A stretch of DNA of 64,000 nucleotides, taken from Cycas panzhihuaensis. Taxonomy: Eukaryota > Cycadophyta. The translations under genes and the position numbers were made by a program. This document shows, one piece after another, positions 1 through 10,849 of the stretch. Positions within the stretch are counted from its first letter, which is position 1; every line of letters begins with the position of its first letter. The stretch is taken from contig CM041465.1 in NCBI GenBank assembly GCA_023213395.1, forward strand, positions 36,029,741-36,093,740, read 5' to 3'. Under the pieces are notes generated by a model. It saw only the letters and a list, made by a program, of their open reading frames with translations, did no database searches and had not been told where the DNA came from.

Positions 1-1095
1 ATAAGACTTATAAATTTATAGGGTAATTTTATGGCTGTGTGCTTTGTTTTTTTTTTTTAATGGGTCTATTAGTGTAAGTTTCATAAAATATAGAGAAGGA
101 TCTACTGAAGTGACCTTGCAAACTCTTTTTGTCCTTCATTTTTTTAGAGAGAGGACTAAAGACAGGGGGTGGACTCAATAGATGTTAAATTTAGAATTTT
201 TTATTAAAGGTTAAGATAGGAATAATTAAAGCTTTTGTGCTCTATTTATATGTATTATATTATTGCTTATTATACTATTAATGTTTAGGAGGTATCACTA
301 TTGTAGACTTAATTTGTGTGTTTTTAGATGTGTAATAATGTTTTCAAATGAGTAGTAACATTAGGGACTTATGACAAGAGTTACAGTAGTGTCATTATAG
401 ATGATTTTGATTTTAGAGATGTAATTGTGTGAGCAATTTTTTGGTGAATACCTTTATTAAGGAAGTAGTAATAAAGATTAGGAGGAGCCTACTAGACACT
501 AATAAGGGAGTACTTGGCTCTATAGGTCCTATGATAAATTTCCTTGTCATTATTGTAGTTTGACCTAATATCTTAGGGTACTACCTACAAAGGAATGTAG
601 ATCTCCATAAGCTCTACAACCATGTAGGGGTGTTTGAGTAGAGTAATTTTTAGCCACTAATCACCAACCTATGCACTATAAAAAGACAAACAATTAACTA
701 GTTATCTATTCTAAGTTAGAAGGTAAAACCTAAAGGGGACCTTTTATGTACCTGAAGGTACATGTAGGTTCAGTTCCATAGTTAAGTTCTATTTGAAACT
801 TGTATAAGTATTATTATACTGTTTCACATCGTGTATGGATTTATGGCCACATATACTTAGCTTAAATGATAAATCCCTATGATATTCATAAACCCCTATC
901 ACAGTGTCTCTACCTAATAACTAAGGAAGAGGAGCATGATAGTATGGGGATTTGTTTCTTGTTTATAACTTTATTAGAAAATTTGAATAGATGTCACTTG
1001 AATAAAAATGAATAAAACTAAAAAGTAGGGATTTATAGTGATATACCTATGATTTTTTTTTTTCTTTGAATTGTTGCTTCTTAAGGATAAAAAAA
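1..1095 (-). other. AT-rich internal remnant of Copia element C
   Basis: No gene is visible here. The stretch lies on the internal side of a primer-binding site at 1096-1110 that reads on the minus strand, so it is best explained as the decayed 5' untranslated/internal part of a minus-strand Copia element whose body extends beyond the left edge of the window. All frames are densely stopped. Confidence 0.4.
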
Positions 1096-1110
1096 TTGGC
1101 TTTGATACCA
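1096..1110 (-). other. Primer-binding site of Copia element C
   Basis: On the minus strand this reads TGGTATCAAAGCCAA, close to the complement of the 3' end of plant initiator tRNA-Met (typical TGGTATCAGAGC). It is separated by two bases from a TG that begins the adjacent LTR on the plus strand. This sets the element's orientation as minus, with its 5' LTR to the right. Confidence 0.65.
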
Positions 1111-1112
1111 CT

Positions 1113-2048
1113 TGGAATGGTCTCACTTCAATGATTCTCTAACTGAAGCAATAATCACACAAATATTAAGCAAAATTGGTAGTACTTTATTATCACTTAA
1201 AAACAAATTATAAAGAAAGAGGATACAAGTTCACTAATAAAGCACAAAGATTACTAAAAAGAGGGTACCAAAGTATAACCTCCAAATAATATAAGATTCA
1301 ACAATCCCTCTTAAAATAAGTGGGCCTTAAATAAGCAATAGAGGCCCCTTCATAGAAGATATAATTAGTGGAAAAAATGACCTCAATTCCTATTGGCAAA
1401 CATAAGTGGCCCACATATGAAGATTAATTTCTAACATTAACCAACCAAGTCTCCTTAGTAAAGTGTTATACGTAGTGCCAAACTGTCATGTAATAAAGTG
1501 ATGGAAAAAATGGAGTACAAATCCATCAAACTTAATATGATAAAAGTAATGAGACTGTAAAACCATAAAAAAGATCTTAGAGTAGTAATTTTGACATGAT
1601 ATGATTAAAAAATCACTTTAACATGTAGTTAGAAGTACAAATGCAGAATACAATTAAAATATTTCCTATTAAAGAGATTACTCATACACTAAAAAAAAAG
1701 ACCCCTTCCATTAACAAATACATAATGACATAGACCATATAACCATGTAATGGATCAGATCAATAATTATGCAAACTAGACTCCCACTAGGACTCTCCAT
1801 TAGTAAAGTAATGTGGGAGAAATAACTAGTCAATATGTAAATTTCTTTGTAACAAACACATACTAGACACAGTGTCAAAAGAATAAATATATACTATTAT
1901 TAAACTTAAATAACTCAAATAGAGTATCAACCATACAGGTAGAGAGAATCAAGCCATAAATAGTTCACTTATACTATGTATTAGAAGTATAAGTATAGAT
2001 ACATATACTTATAATAAAATAATCCTAGATGTAATAAAGGTACTCTTA
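1113..2048 (-). repeat. Copia element C, 5' LTR (first part)
   Basis: The LTR begins with TG directly beside the primer-binding site. It is interrupted at 2048/2049 by element D, whose flanks carry the 5-bp duplication TCTTA, and probably resumes at 5119. The right-hand continuation at about 5290-5345 resembles the core of the LTRs of elements B and D, which supports an LTR origin. The outer end and the second LTR are not in view. Confidence 0.45.
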
Positions 2049-2356
2049 TGTAGAATATTAGAGATGAGAGTGGAGTAGTGAATGCATGATTAATCCATAT
2101 TGAAAAGTAATATCCAAATTATATTCATAGGATATTGAAAGAGTACATCAATATTTCTTTGAGAGGTGGTGTTGATAAAAACCATGGTTTTGATCCCATT
2201 GAATAAATATATAGGAGGAGGGCAGGAGCCCTTCTCAACCTAAAATTTGAAATACAATAAAATAATAACAAAATATAATAAAATAATTTTACCTAGTGGC
2301 TGAGGGTAGCTCACATGGTCCCAATGCAAGGTTAGGTAATGAACATTAATCCAACA
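2049..2356 (-). repeat. Element D 3' LTR (left copy)
   Basis: It matches 4805-5113 over its whole length with scattered substitutions. It starts with TG on the plus strand and ends in CA at 2356, where the minus-strand polypurine tract abuts it. Confidence 0.85.
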
Positions 2357-2370
2357 TTCTCCCCCTTAAT
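2357..2370 (-). other. Polypurine tract of element D
   Basis: Read on the minus strand this is a purine run with five consecutive G, ending directly at the TG of the 3' LTR. That is the expected plus-strand priming site. Confidence 0.75.
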
Positions 2371-2717
2371 GGTCATCACATATATCTTCAACTTCTCTTT
2401 GAACTTATGATATTTGTACTTGAGGAAAACTTTAAACACATGTCCTTTGGCTTTATCATCATCCTTGAAGTGATCAACTTACATTATCATCCTTTTAGTA
2501 ATGTGTGTCTCTTTAACACTATGTGGTTCAAGTGACATCTAAGTAGGTGTGGCTTGATTTGAATGAAGAGGAGTGGCTTTGTCTTTATCTTTTCCATTAA
2601 TTGGGTTTAAGGCATATACAACTTCATCAAATGTAATATTGGAGTCATCAACTTTATTGAAGTTTTACCAGTACATACAATATTAGTCTTTTCATCAAAG
2701 TTCACCTGCTCTAACAT

Positions 2718-3047
2718 CTATCTCACATGAAAAGTATTATCAATATAATTAGTAACATTTAATTCAAAAGTATCTTCCTCATAAATCAATTCTAGGGTAT
2801 CCCATGCAGATTTAGAAGTAGTTAACTCACTTACTCTAGAAAATATATTGTCATTTATTACACAAAATATTAGGGCTAAGGCCTCATTATCCTTTTTAAT
2901 GTCTTCTTTAACACTTGGTTCATAACCATCTTTTACAAAATTCCATAAATTTTTAGAGATAAGAAGTGTTTTTATCAAATTCTTCCAAGAGAAAAAACTA
3001 GTGCCACTAGACATGAGAATCATCATATCATCCAAATAGGTGGCCAT
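2718..3047 (-). CDS. Copia gag-like protein (UBN2 family), short
   Basis: The 109-residue product resembles the N-terminal gag region of Ty1/copia polyproteins (UBN2/DUF4219 group). It has W at residue 21, L-L...LW spacing at about 27-36, V-x-x-G-Y at 38-42, a K-x-x-N-E-A-L segment near 51-57, and a closing S-A-W-D-T-L-E-L-I-Y motif at about 80-89. Family members normally continue for hundreds more residues into a zinc knuckle and pol. Here the frame stops and only weak Copia-like 3' sequence follows up to the polypurine tract. It may be a decayed or reduced gag; whether it is expressed cannot be judged. Confidence 0.6.
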   Translation of the reverse strand: MATYLDDMMILMSSGTSFFSWKNLIKTLLISKNLWNFVKDGYEPSVKEDIKKDNEALALIFCVINDNIFSRVSELTTSKSAWDTLELIYEEDTFELNVTNYIDNTFHVR

Positions 3048-4789
3048 TATAAGGGACTTTAATACATAATCTAAAGGATTATCTTAATGAACAAATAAGA
3101 AGTCTTTTAACCTCAAATAAATAAATGACTTGAAATATGCAATAAGTCTATTTTCATAAGAACTTTCAATCACAATTTCAATATAGATTCCTCTTTAATC
3201 CCTTAGTAATAAAGAATATATATCCCTTCAAATTAAAAATAATTAATGAATCTGTAACATGCAATAAATCTCAATTTAAGCAAGATAAATATTCTCCTTT
3301 TGAATAAAGTAAACAAGTTTTATTTTGAATCAAACTAAATGCATCCCCTTTTTCAAAACTTGATTAGTCAATAAGGAGCTAAAAGAGAACTAAAAAATGA
3401 ATCTACAATTTATTTTACTATTCAAATTCCTTTTTAATCAAAATAGCCAAGCAATTCCTTAAAAAAATGTAAGGTAAATAAATCTCTTTTAAATTAAGAC
3501 AAATGTTCTTTTGGAATGAAACTAATATGTAATCAATAATTCTTTCAAAAAGTGATATATGTATGAATCTTAAAGAAACAAAAGCCTAACAATGAGCTTA
3601 TAGTTATGCATTATAATGTACCTTTGAGCTTTCAAATATAATAGCCTTAAATCAACTTGAATATACTTTTTACTAGTGAGTAAAAAAAAAATTGAAATAC
3701 ATATAAGTTTTTAAATAAATTTCATTTTAATCAATGAGAATATAACTTAATAATGAATAATGCTCTTTGCATAATAAGCTTCTTCAAGAATTCATATAAG
3801 TTTTAGAAGGAATATAGTGTTTTTTCTTAAATGATCTAAAAGCAACTTGAAAAGCTTTAAAGAGGCAAAAAAACTATGAATAAGAAAAAAATATGCCTTA
3901 GGAGAGCTTTAAAATCAACTCTATAAGCTAGAATATAAGAGGACAACTTTATAATAGAGTTAGAAGGGATTTGAATGTACCAGTTTAACGCTTTTGTTCT
4001 CAAAGAGGGGCTCCTTCTCTTCAAGAGACCAAAATAGAGCTAAATAACTGCAAGAACTTAATTGTAGGTATATAAAAGAAGAAAAATATATTAATAACTG
4101 ATTAATAGCTCAATAATAAATAAATATGTTTAATTAGAATACAAAGTTGCTTAAAACATTTAAAAAATGGGTCAACTTAAGACCAAATAGAACTCTTGAT
4201 TTATTAGCTTCAAAACCCTACAAAATAGTGTCAAATCTCAATAAAACCTATTCCAATATGTAGAGAATAAAAAAATATTTCTAGTAGAACTAGCCGTTCA
4301 AAAAATGGGCTCCTAGACCAAAAGTTATGACTATTTTTAGAACTTTGCTGCTAGGGTTTCTAAGGACTACAATAGTACATAGTGGTAAAATGTTAATAAC
4401 ATTTTTATCGTACCTTTGATTGACCTCAAATAATTTTTATTAGAAAGAAAATTAAAAAATGCACATAATAAGAAAAAAATTGAGGTTATTTGGATACATA
4501 TAGCCAAAGTTATAGCTTTTTGAAGTTGAGGTTACAGAATTACCCTAAATATATGGTGATGCAAAAGTAGGCCGAAATTAAATCTACTATAATTTCTCTA
4601 ACTTTTCACTAAAACGAGCACTATGACCACTCAAAATTTATGGTGTGAGCCTTTTCATATCAAATTCTTTCTTGATTCTTAAAAAAACTTTTGATTTTGC
4701 TCCCAACATGTAAAACTTCTATATGCCAAAAACCCTTGGAAAAAAATTGGTCAAAAAAAAGATCCTTAACTCTTGTACGGATCAAAAAT

Positions 4790-4802
4790 GGTTTTAATAC
4801 CA
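4790..4802 (-). other. Primer-binding site of element D
   Basis: The minus strand reads TGGTATTAAAACC, two bases inside the 5' LTR. It corresponds to a Met-tRNA PBS with a few changes. Confidence 0.7.
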
Positions 4803-4804
4803 AA

Positions 4805-5113
4805 TGTAAAATATTGAAGATGAGAGCAAAGCAGTGAACACATGATTAATCTATATTGAAAAGTAATATCCAAATCATATTCATGCTATATTGAAAGAGT
4901 ACATTAATATTTCCTTTGAGAGGTGGTGTTGATAAACACCAGGGTTTTAAGCCCGTCGAATAAATATACGGGAGGAGAGCAAGAGCCCTCCTCAACCTAA
5001 AATTTAAAATATAATAAAATAATAACAAAATATAATAAAATAATCTCACTTGATGTCTAGGGGTGGTTCACATGGTCCCAATGCAAGGTTAGGTGATGAG
5101 CGTTAACCTAAGA
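4805..5113 (-). repeat. Element D 5' LTR (right copy)
   Basis: Partner of 2049-2356, starting TG. The terminal CA of the left copy corresponds to GA here (one substitution). It contains a small palindrome, GGTGTT-GATA-AACACC, near 4925-4940; the left copy has one mismatch in it. Confidence 0.85.
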
Positions 5114-5118
5114 TCTTA

Positions 5119-5600
5119 GTCAAACATAATCATAAAAATATAAAGCAGACATAAATGAAAATAAACTCTGGGTAGAGATAGACTCCAAATAAAATAGCTT
5201 GTAGAGATCTTTTGCTTTAATATTAAATGATGGAATTAAAAGCAAATTGAAGAGAAGAATAAAGACTAAGAAGAGATAAATGTGATCTAATAATGGGGTG
5301 GTATTGATGAGCACTAAGGTGTTTGAACCCCATAGATAAATAGGCGAGATTAAGAGTACATTAGCATACCTCTTGAACAAATGCCAAAGAAAGTACTACC
5401 ATAATTTAATAATAGAATATTTAGAAATAGACCCAATGTATACATTATCCTAACATAAGTATGCTTCTCTTATAATATAATATTTAGAGATAATTATTTC
5501 CAACTAATTTAATTATCTTGTATGCTGATATATTCTTTATGCTTTATATACTTATTATTATATCTCTAATTTACCTCATTGATATATATACTTTAATATA
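5119..5600 (-). repeat. Probable continuation of Copia C LTR and AT-rich spacer
   Basis: After the TCTTA duplication, the segment at 5290-5345 resembles the LTR core of element D (GGT-TTGAT...CCC...ATAAATA...GG). This fits an LTR interrupted by D. The end of this LTR is not resolved, and nothing else is visible up to 5600. Confidence 0.35.
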
Positions 5601-5835
5601 TATTTTATAAGGTGACCCAAGCTAGTCACACTCACATATAGGAGATGAATATGGGAAAATTATCCCAACTATCTAAAAGGATATATTGATTTAATATATT
5701 ATTAAATTAATATTGAATATAAAGGTGCGTGATCTGTCATTAATAGACATCACCCTTTATTATTATTTATTAATGCATAAGTATATTAATTTAGCTTACT
5801 ACAAATTCTCTGTTCTAAAAAATACTTTACCCTAA
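5590..5835 (+). repeat. Solo/partial LTR of the Copia E family
   Basis: This sequence is an uninterrupted relative of the split LTR at about 23250-23322 plus 41566-41788. It begins near AAGGTGACCCAAG, passes through ATGAATATGG...ATTATCCCAA and ends in TTAGCTTACTACA. It shows what the LTR looks like without LINE-2, which makes the 14-bp duplication around LINE-2 easy to see. Internal element sequence does not follow it, so it is a solo or truncated LTR. Confidence 0.65.
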
Positions 5836-5864
5836 AAGCATTAAAAACTTAATTATATAAATAA

Positions 5865-7100
5865 AGGTACTTTTCAACAATTGATGCAAATTCTAATGAA
5901 TCACTTTCTTCTAGATGTTGTTGACATTTCACAAGATATTCTTAAATGGTTTTGGATCACAAGCGACAGTCTCACATTTCAATGATAGATTCAAGAATTA
6001 AGAGAAGTATGCCTTCTTCACCTAATATTGGAAGTTTGACTTTTATTGGTATCCTTATTCCTAACTTACTTCTTAAACAAGAAACATAAAAAACATTATG
6101 GATGCAGGTTGTAGATGGTAAATCAAGGGCATAAGTGACTTCTCCCACTTTTTTTCTTATGTGATATAGACCATAAAATCATGGATTAAGTTTTTCTTTC
6201 TTTGATTTTTTTTTAACGAGGTTTGCTTATATGGTTGTAAGAATAAATAAGCCCAATCACCTTCTAAAAATTCTTGCTCAGTTCAATGCAAATTGACTTT
6301 TTATTTTATCCTATTTTAGGCATTGAATATATGTTCTCCTAGTAAGATGATTATATTTTAAAACCATAACTTTGTACTTACCTAGTCCTTCATTAAAATA
6401 GGATTGGAACCATATAAAGCTTTAAGAGGAGTCATTTTCATGGATATGTAGTATGTTATATTACACTAGCCTTTGACAAAAGTATAAAGTTCTAAAAATT
6501 TATTAATAATTTAAATTTATCCATCTATTTGAGGGTGGTAGTTAGTGCTCGTATTTAGGGGTCATACCTAATTATTTAAATAGTTCTTGCTAAAAGTTAC
6601 TTTAAAAATTTGGATCCCTATCACTGATAATAATATTTAGTAATCCATGAAATCTATGAATTTCCTTCATAAAGATTAATGTGGCTTGATGGGCCTTAAA
6701 ACCACTTTATATAGCCATGAAATGGTATATTTGGTTAATTGATTAACCAAAATATATATACAATCTTTATTATTTAACCTTGATAATCTTGTGACAAAAT
6801 CCATACATATACTTTTCTATTTTATGTGCCAGATTAGTAGTGCTTGTAACAATCTTGGAGTAAGAATATTTTCATATTTAGAAGTTTAACAAACTTTATA
6901 TTTGTTAACAAATTTTTGGATATTATTTTTCATTCATTTCCAAAAGAATAATTGTCTTATTTGCCAGTAAGTTTTATAGAATCTAATGTGACCTATGGTA
7001 GATATTATATATCCTTCTTCTAAGACTTGTTATTTAAATTTAAATTTTACCCCTGGATAGATATGCCTTTTATACCATAAAATATCATTTCTCCATTTAA
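5865..7100 (-). pseudogene. Chromovirus G: integrase with chromodomain, decayed
   Basis: Translating the minus strand across frames gives a Ty3 integrase in order. Near 6600-6960 are the FW-x-E-M-K and S-I-C-M-D-F core motifs. A C-terminal module near 6170-6310 includes G-D-W-A-Y-L-F-L-Q-P-Y-K-Q, and a chromodomain-like tail near 5880-5985 has E-Y-L-V-K. The QPY motif and an L-V-K...E-E-S tail are typical of chromoviruses, whose chromodomain guides integration. Stops and frameshifts occur throughout, so this is a fossil. Confidence 0.65.
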
Positions 7101-8242
7101 ATTTTTCTTAAGGTTCTTTTTAAAGTTTAAAGATTAGCTGGCTTATTTTAAAATCCTTAGCATATTCTCCTTGTATGTCATATAACTAACTTGGGTTAAT
7201 AATACAAATAGACTAAAATTGAATCCCTTCATCTTAGTATGATAATGCATCTATAAAAGCATTTGTCTTCCCATTTTTGTACTAAATTTTAAAATCATAT
7301 GTTTATAGCTTACTGATTGACTTTTGTTGTTTAGGTAATAAATCTTATTGTTTTAAGAAATATTAGAGACTATTATGGTCTATCTTAATAAGGAACTTGT
7401 TACCTAATAAGTATTAGTATTATGTATGTCATACATGAATGATTGCTAATATTTCCTTATCATAGGTAGTTTTAAGTTTCCTTGTAATCATTTAATTGTT
7501 AGCTTTCATAAGTAATAGGTTATCCATCTTGTATTAAGATTGCACCAATCCCTATTCCTAATGCATTGCATTTTAAGCTGAAGGTTTTTGTAAATTCTAG
7601 TGTCACTAATAAGGATAAGGTTGTCATAATTAATTTAAGGTTTCTAAAATAAGATTGTACCACATCATTCCATATGAAAGATTCCTTTTGAGAAGATTAG
7701 TCAAGATGGTTGTAATTTGTGTAGAGTTTTTTTATAAATCAATGTTAATATCTAGTAAGTCCCTAAAACCCTCTCAACATTTTTAATAGTACATAGTATA
7801 GGCCATTTTGTGATAACTTTGATTTTATCTAGATCATCACTAACTCCATTTTCAGAAATGATATTCCCTAAATACCCTATTTGTTGTTTACCAAAGCTAC
7901 ATTTAGATTTCTTTGTTAAAAAAAATTATTCTTGTAATGCGTTGAGGACCTTATCCACATATATGAGGTGATTTTCCTATTTTTTACTATAAATAAATAT
8001 GTCATTAAAGAATAACGACTTAAATTTTTTCAAAAAAGGGGATTAACCCTTATTCATTATTTCTTGAAAGGTAGTAAGAATATTGCATAAGCCAAATAAC
8101 ATTACTTTAAATCCATAGTATACTTCATATATGTAGAATGTTATTTTATGTTTATCTTCATCATTTATTTTAATATGATAATAACCTAATCTAAGATCTA
8201 ACTTTAAATATTATTGAGCACCATGTAATTCATCAAGTAATT
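7100..8242 (-). pseudogene. Chromovirus G: RNase H and C-terminal reverse transcriptase, decayed
   Basis: Minus-strand fragments match a Ty3 RNase H (L-K-C-N-A-L-G-I-G-I-G-A-I-L-I-Q near 7525-7600) and the RT palm (L-G-Y-Y-H-I-K-I near 8165-8195, then F-G-L...F-Q-E-I-M-N near 8040-8110). The sequence breaks at 8242, inside the conserved E-L-L-D-E-L segment. The same segment reappears at about 17510-17560, so the missing N-terminal part lies beyond element A. Confidence 0.65.
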
Positions 8243-8463
8243 CATAAATTTTCTTAATACCTTATTAGAATGTATTCAACATTTGTAGCATAAGCATATG
8301 AATTGTGCATAATGAATTAAACATGTGAAGCAATATTATAAATATAAAGTAATAACATATTAACAAGCATGCCACACTTATCAATTCTTGTATGTATAGG
8401 ATTATGTGGGATTATAATAATACACTAAACATTACATATATGAAAATAATTACATATTCTAAT
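8243..8463 (-). repeat. Element A 3' LTR (left copy)
   Basis: It aligns with 17293-17502 through shared blocks such as GAAGCATATGAATxxTxxATAATGAATTAA and AAAGTAATAACA. It ends TTCTAATA against the minus-strand polypurine tract at 8464-8472. The left boundary is accurate to a few bases only. Confidence 0.65.
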
Positions 8464-8472
8464 AGCCCCTCT

Positions 8473-10080
8473 TAATGTTTAATGTCTTTAATTTTGTAAT
8501 CTTCATATCTTCAATTTGGGTCTTCAATATCTTCATGCTTTTCTTATATACTAGAATTTATAAACTTATACCAAATCTATAACAAACTATATCAAACTAA
8601 ATTAGGTTAAATAAAGTTATATCACGTCTAACTTGTAAATCTGTCAATATCATGCTTGTCTCCTATAAACTACTAACCTATCATCAACCCATTTTATATT
8701 TGTCTGTGATTATTAGTGACTAACTATAAGTAACTATGACCAACCACTTATAAACCATTATTAATCAACCACTAATCATAATTTATGACTTTAATTTATT
8801 ATGTTTATATAAAGTTTTCTTCTCAATAACTTCATATCTTCACCTATCATGTTGTGATCAATATACGCTATCAATTTGTCATCTCAACAATCTCATAAAT
8901 AAAATGATTACTGATGGCCATATAAAATAACAACCATTTACTGAAATATATGAGTTACCAGCCGCTATAATCACTTGTTCTCTAGGATGTGTTTTTGGTA
9001 TGTGGTTCATTAATAGAAAAAAATAACACTAACTATTAGGCCAATATATTGTATAAGAGTAGCATGAATATCTCACCTCTTGCATACGAGAACAATAACA
9101 CTTGCTATATATTGTATAAGAGTAACATTATTCATCTCACCTCTTGCATATGAGAAAATAACTTATGTGCTATCTCTATTTGTATATACTTATAACTTTC
9201 TTTTGGCAATAAATAAATATCATCAATATTAACAATCAATAAACTAAATAAACTAACTCTAAATTGAACTTACCAACTTTAGGAGTAGGTCATACTACTT
9301 AGCCAAGATAAGTTAGCTATAACAAGGTAATGTAAATAATGTGTTTCCATGCCTCTTGTCATATATGGCAAGTTGGATTTCTCATTAATAAATACTTATC
9401 TAATATTAAGTAAACTCCTTAAAAACTAATTTTAGTGTGCAAAGTATTTAATATATGAGAGTTCTTCTCCATGTCTTATAAACAAGTGGAAAACAAAAAA
9501 ATTATCAACTCTCCAACAAATAAATACTGGTCCTTTTATCAATATTAAATAAGTGGTGTCATCATCATCATTTAAACATTTGTGTAATAGACTAGGTGAC
9601 CATTATATTTGATTAGGGCTAACCATTATACTTCATTAAATTTTTTAAATACGTAAGAGGATTTTAATCATGTCCATCATATCTAAGATACCCACATCAA
9701 TTCTTTATTAAATATATTCCCATATCTTTAATTTTTTATTAGTTTTAAGTCTTAAATTATCATAAATGATCCTTTGTGTGTTTATTTTTAAACTAAAATT
9801 CCTTTTTCTTTCTTCAACTATCATCAATCTCATCATCATGATCTTTAAATCCTTTGAAAACATTAGCAAATGCCAAAAGAGATCCTAAAAAACTCAAAAA
9901 ATGTAACTTTCATGAAGTCAAAACCATTTTGCTTAACTTTACCCATTAAAATTTTAGTCTTTTGATATTTGAAATATGCCTTACAACCACTTATTTTGGC
10001 CATCTTAAAATTGATAGAATCAAGGGACAAAGGGAACAAAATGAAATGCAAGAAAGGAAGAACCATCAATCAGTGAGGTT
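8473..10080. other. AT-rich interior of element A, no genes
   Basis: I see no recognisable coding sequence. A 68-codon frame at 9863-10069 (minus) matches nothing I know. The one structure is a tandem duplication at 9045-9167. The stretch is probably the untranslated 3' interior of element A. Confidence 0.4.
9045..9167. repeat. Two-copy tandem repeat, period about 63 bp
   Basis: The block TATATTGTATAAGAGTA followed by ATCTCACCTCTTGCATA-GAGAA occurs twice, starting at 9045 and 9108, with minor differences. Confidence 0.7.
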
Positions 10081-10082
10081 GA

Positions 10083-10295
10083 TGGTGTTAATGCATACTA
10101 GGTTCATTAGATCTCATGAATAAATAGATGGGACTGAGAGGTATTTAACACACATCTCAAAGTCTATTGCTAACTAGCATTGATAAATGGTTGATATACT
10201 ATTGCCAAAGTATCTTCATAAATTTGGGTTATTACCTTAATGCAAGTAATCTCCCCAAGGTGGATATGAGCCTCTATATAGGCATTATTCCAATA
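10083..10295 (-). repeat. Copia element B 3' LTR
   Basis: On the minus strand a purine-rich tract (10296-10311) is followed by TATTGGAATAATGCC, an LTR start of the same style as element A. The segment near 10085-10145 shares the LTR core seen in C and D. The left boundary is approximate and no partner LTR remains in the window. Confidence 0.5.
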
Positions 10296-10299
10296 TTTT

Positions 10300-10780
10300 C
10301 TCCTCTATAATGCTTGTTTGGAGAGACTCTAAGTTTATTTTTGAATTTAATAAACTCTCTTTTATCAAGTACCTTTATGAATATGCCTGCCATATATTCT
10401 TTAGTGTTGTAATAAATAAATTTTAATTCACCTTGCTATACCAACTCTATGATGAAGTGATGTTGTATTTCAATATACTTTATCCTATCATAAAATAGTA
10501 GATTCTTAATCATCTAAATTATACTTTGATTATTACAAAGCAACTATGTGTGATTAACCTGTTCTTTCTATAAATCCTAAAGTAATCTTTTAAGCCATAT
10601 TGTTTTACATGCTTTTTCTATAACTGCTTTGTACTCTAATTTTATAATCGATAGATATATTGTTGCCCATTTCTTTGATCTCCATACTAATGCTATTAAG
10701 CCTAAACTGAATGTATATCCTGAAGTAGATTTCTTGTCATCTAGTACATCAATAAAGATATAGCACCCAAGGCAATATGG
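10300..10780 (-). pseudogene. Copia element B: C-terminal RNase H of pol, decayed
   Basis: The minus strand reads as the end of a Ty1/copia polyprotein: D-D-K-K-S-T-S-G-Y near 10715-10745, S-K-K at about 10670, an E-Y-K-A segment near 10630, L-C-N-N-Q-S near 10540, K-Y-I-E-I-Q-H-H-F near 10455-10485, and G-E-L-K-F-I-Y near 10420. Stops interrupt it. It ends at 10780, where LINE-1 sequence begins, so the 5' part of B was lost or displaced. Confidence 0.7.
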
Positions 10781-10849
10781 ACTGTGACAACCCCCACGGT
10801 CTGAGGACTAATCTAGGGAGGAAACATAATACCAAGATAAGCCCCATGG

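Larger units (their letters stand above)
2049..5113 (-). mobile_element. Copia-type non-autonomous LTR element D (gag only)
   Basis: This is a structurally complete LTR element of 3065 bp. It has LTRs of about 308 bp, a Met-type PBS next to the right LTR, and a polypurine tract next to the left LTR (minus strand ATTAAGGGGGAGAA, immediately before TG). Exact 5-bp target duplications TCTTA lie at 2044-2048 and 5114-5118. The 2.45-kb interior encodes only a short gag-like protein; no protease, integrase, RT or RNase H is recognisable. It could only be mobilised in trans by a Copia element. It sits inside the LTR of element C, so it is younger than C. Confidence 0.85.

Noticed and set aside
1096-1110. 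tRNA-like sequence
   Set aside because: It matches only the 3' end of tRNA-Met and lies next to an LTR, so it is a primer-binding site and not a tRNA gene. The same holds for the similar sites at 4790, 17277, 41789 and 61782.
9863-10069. A 68-codon frame on the minus strand
   Set aside because: No recognisable domain, inside the non-coding interior of element A, and no longer than expected by chance.
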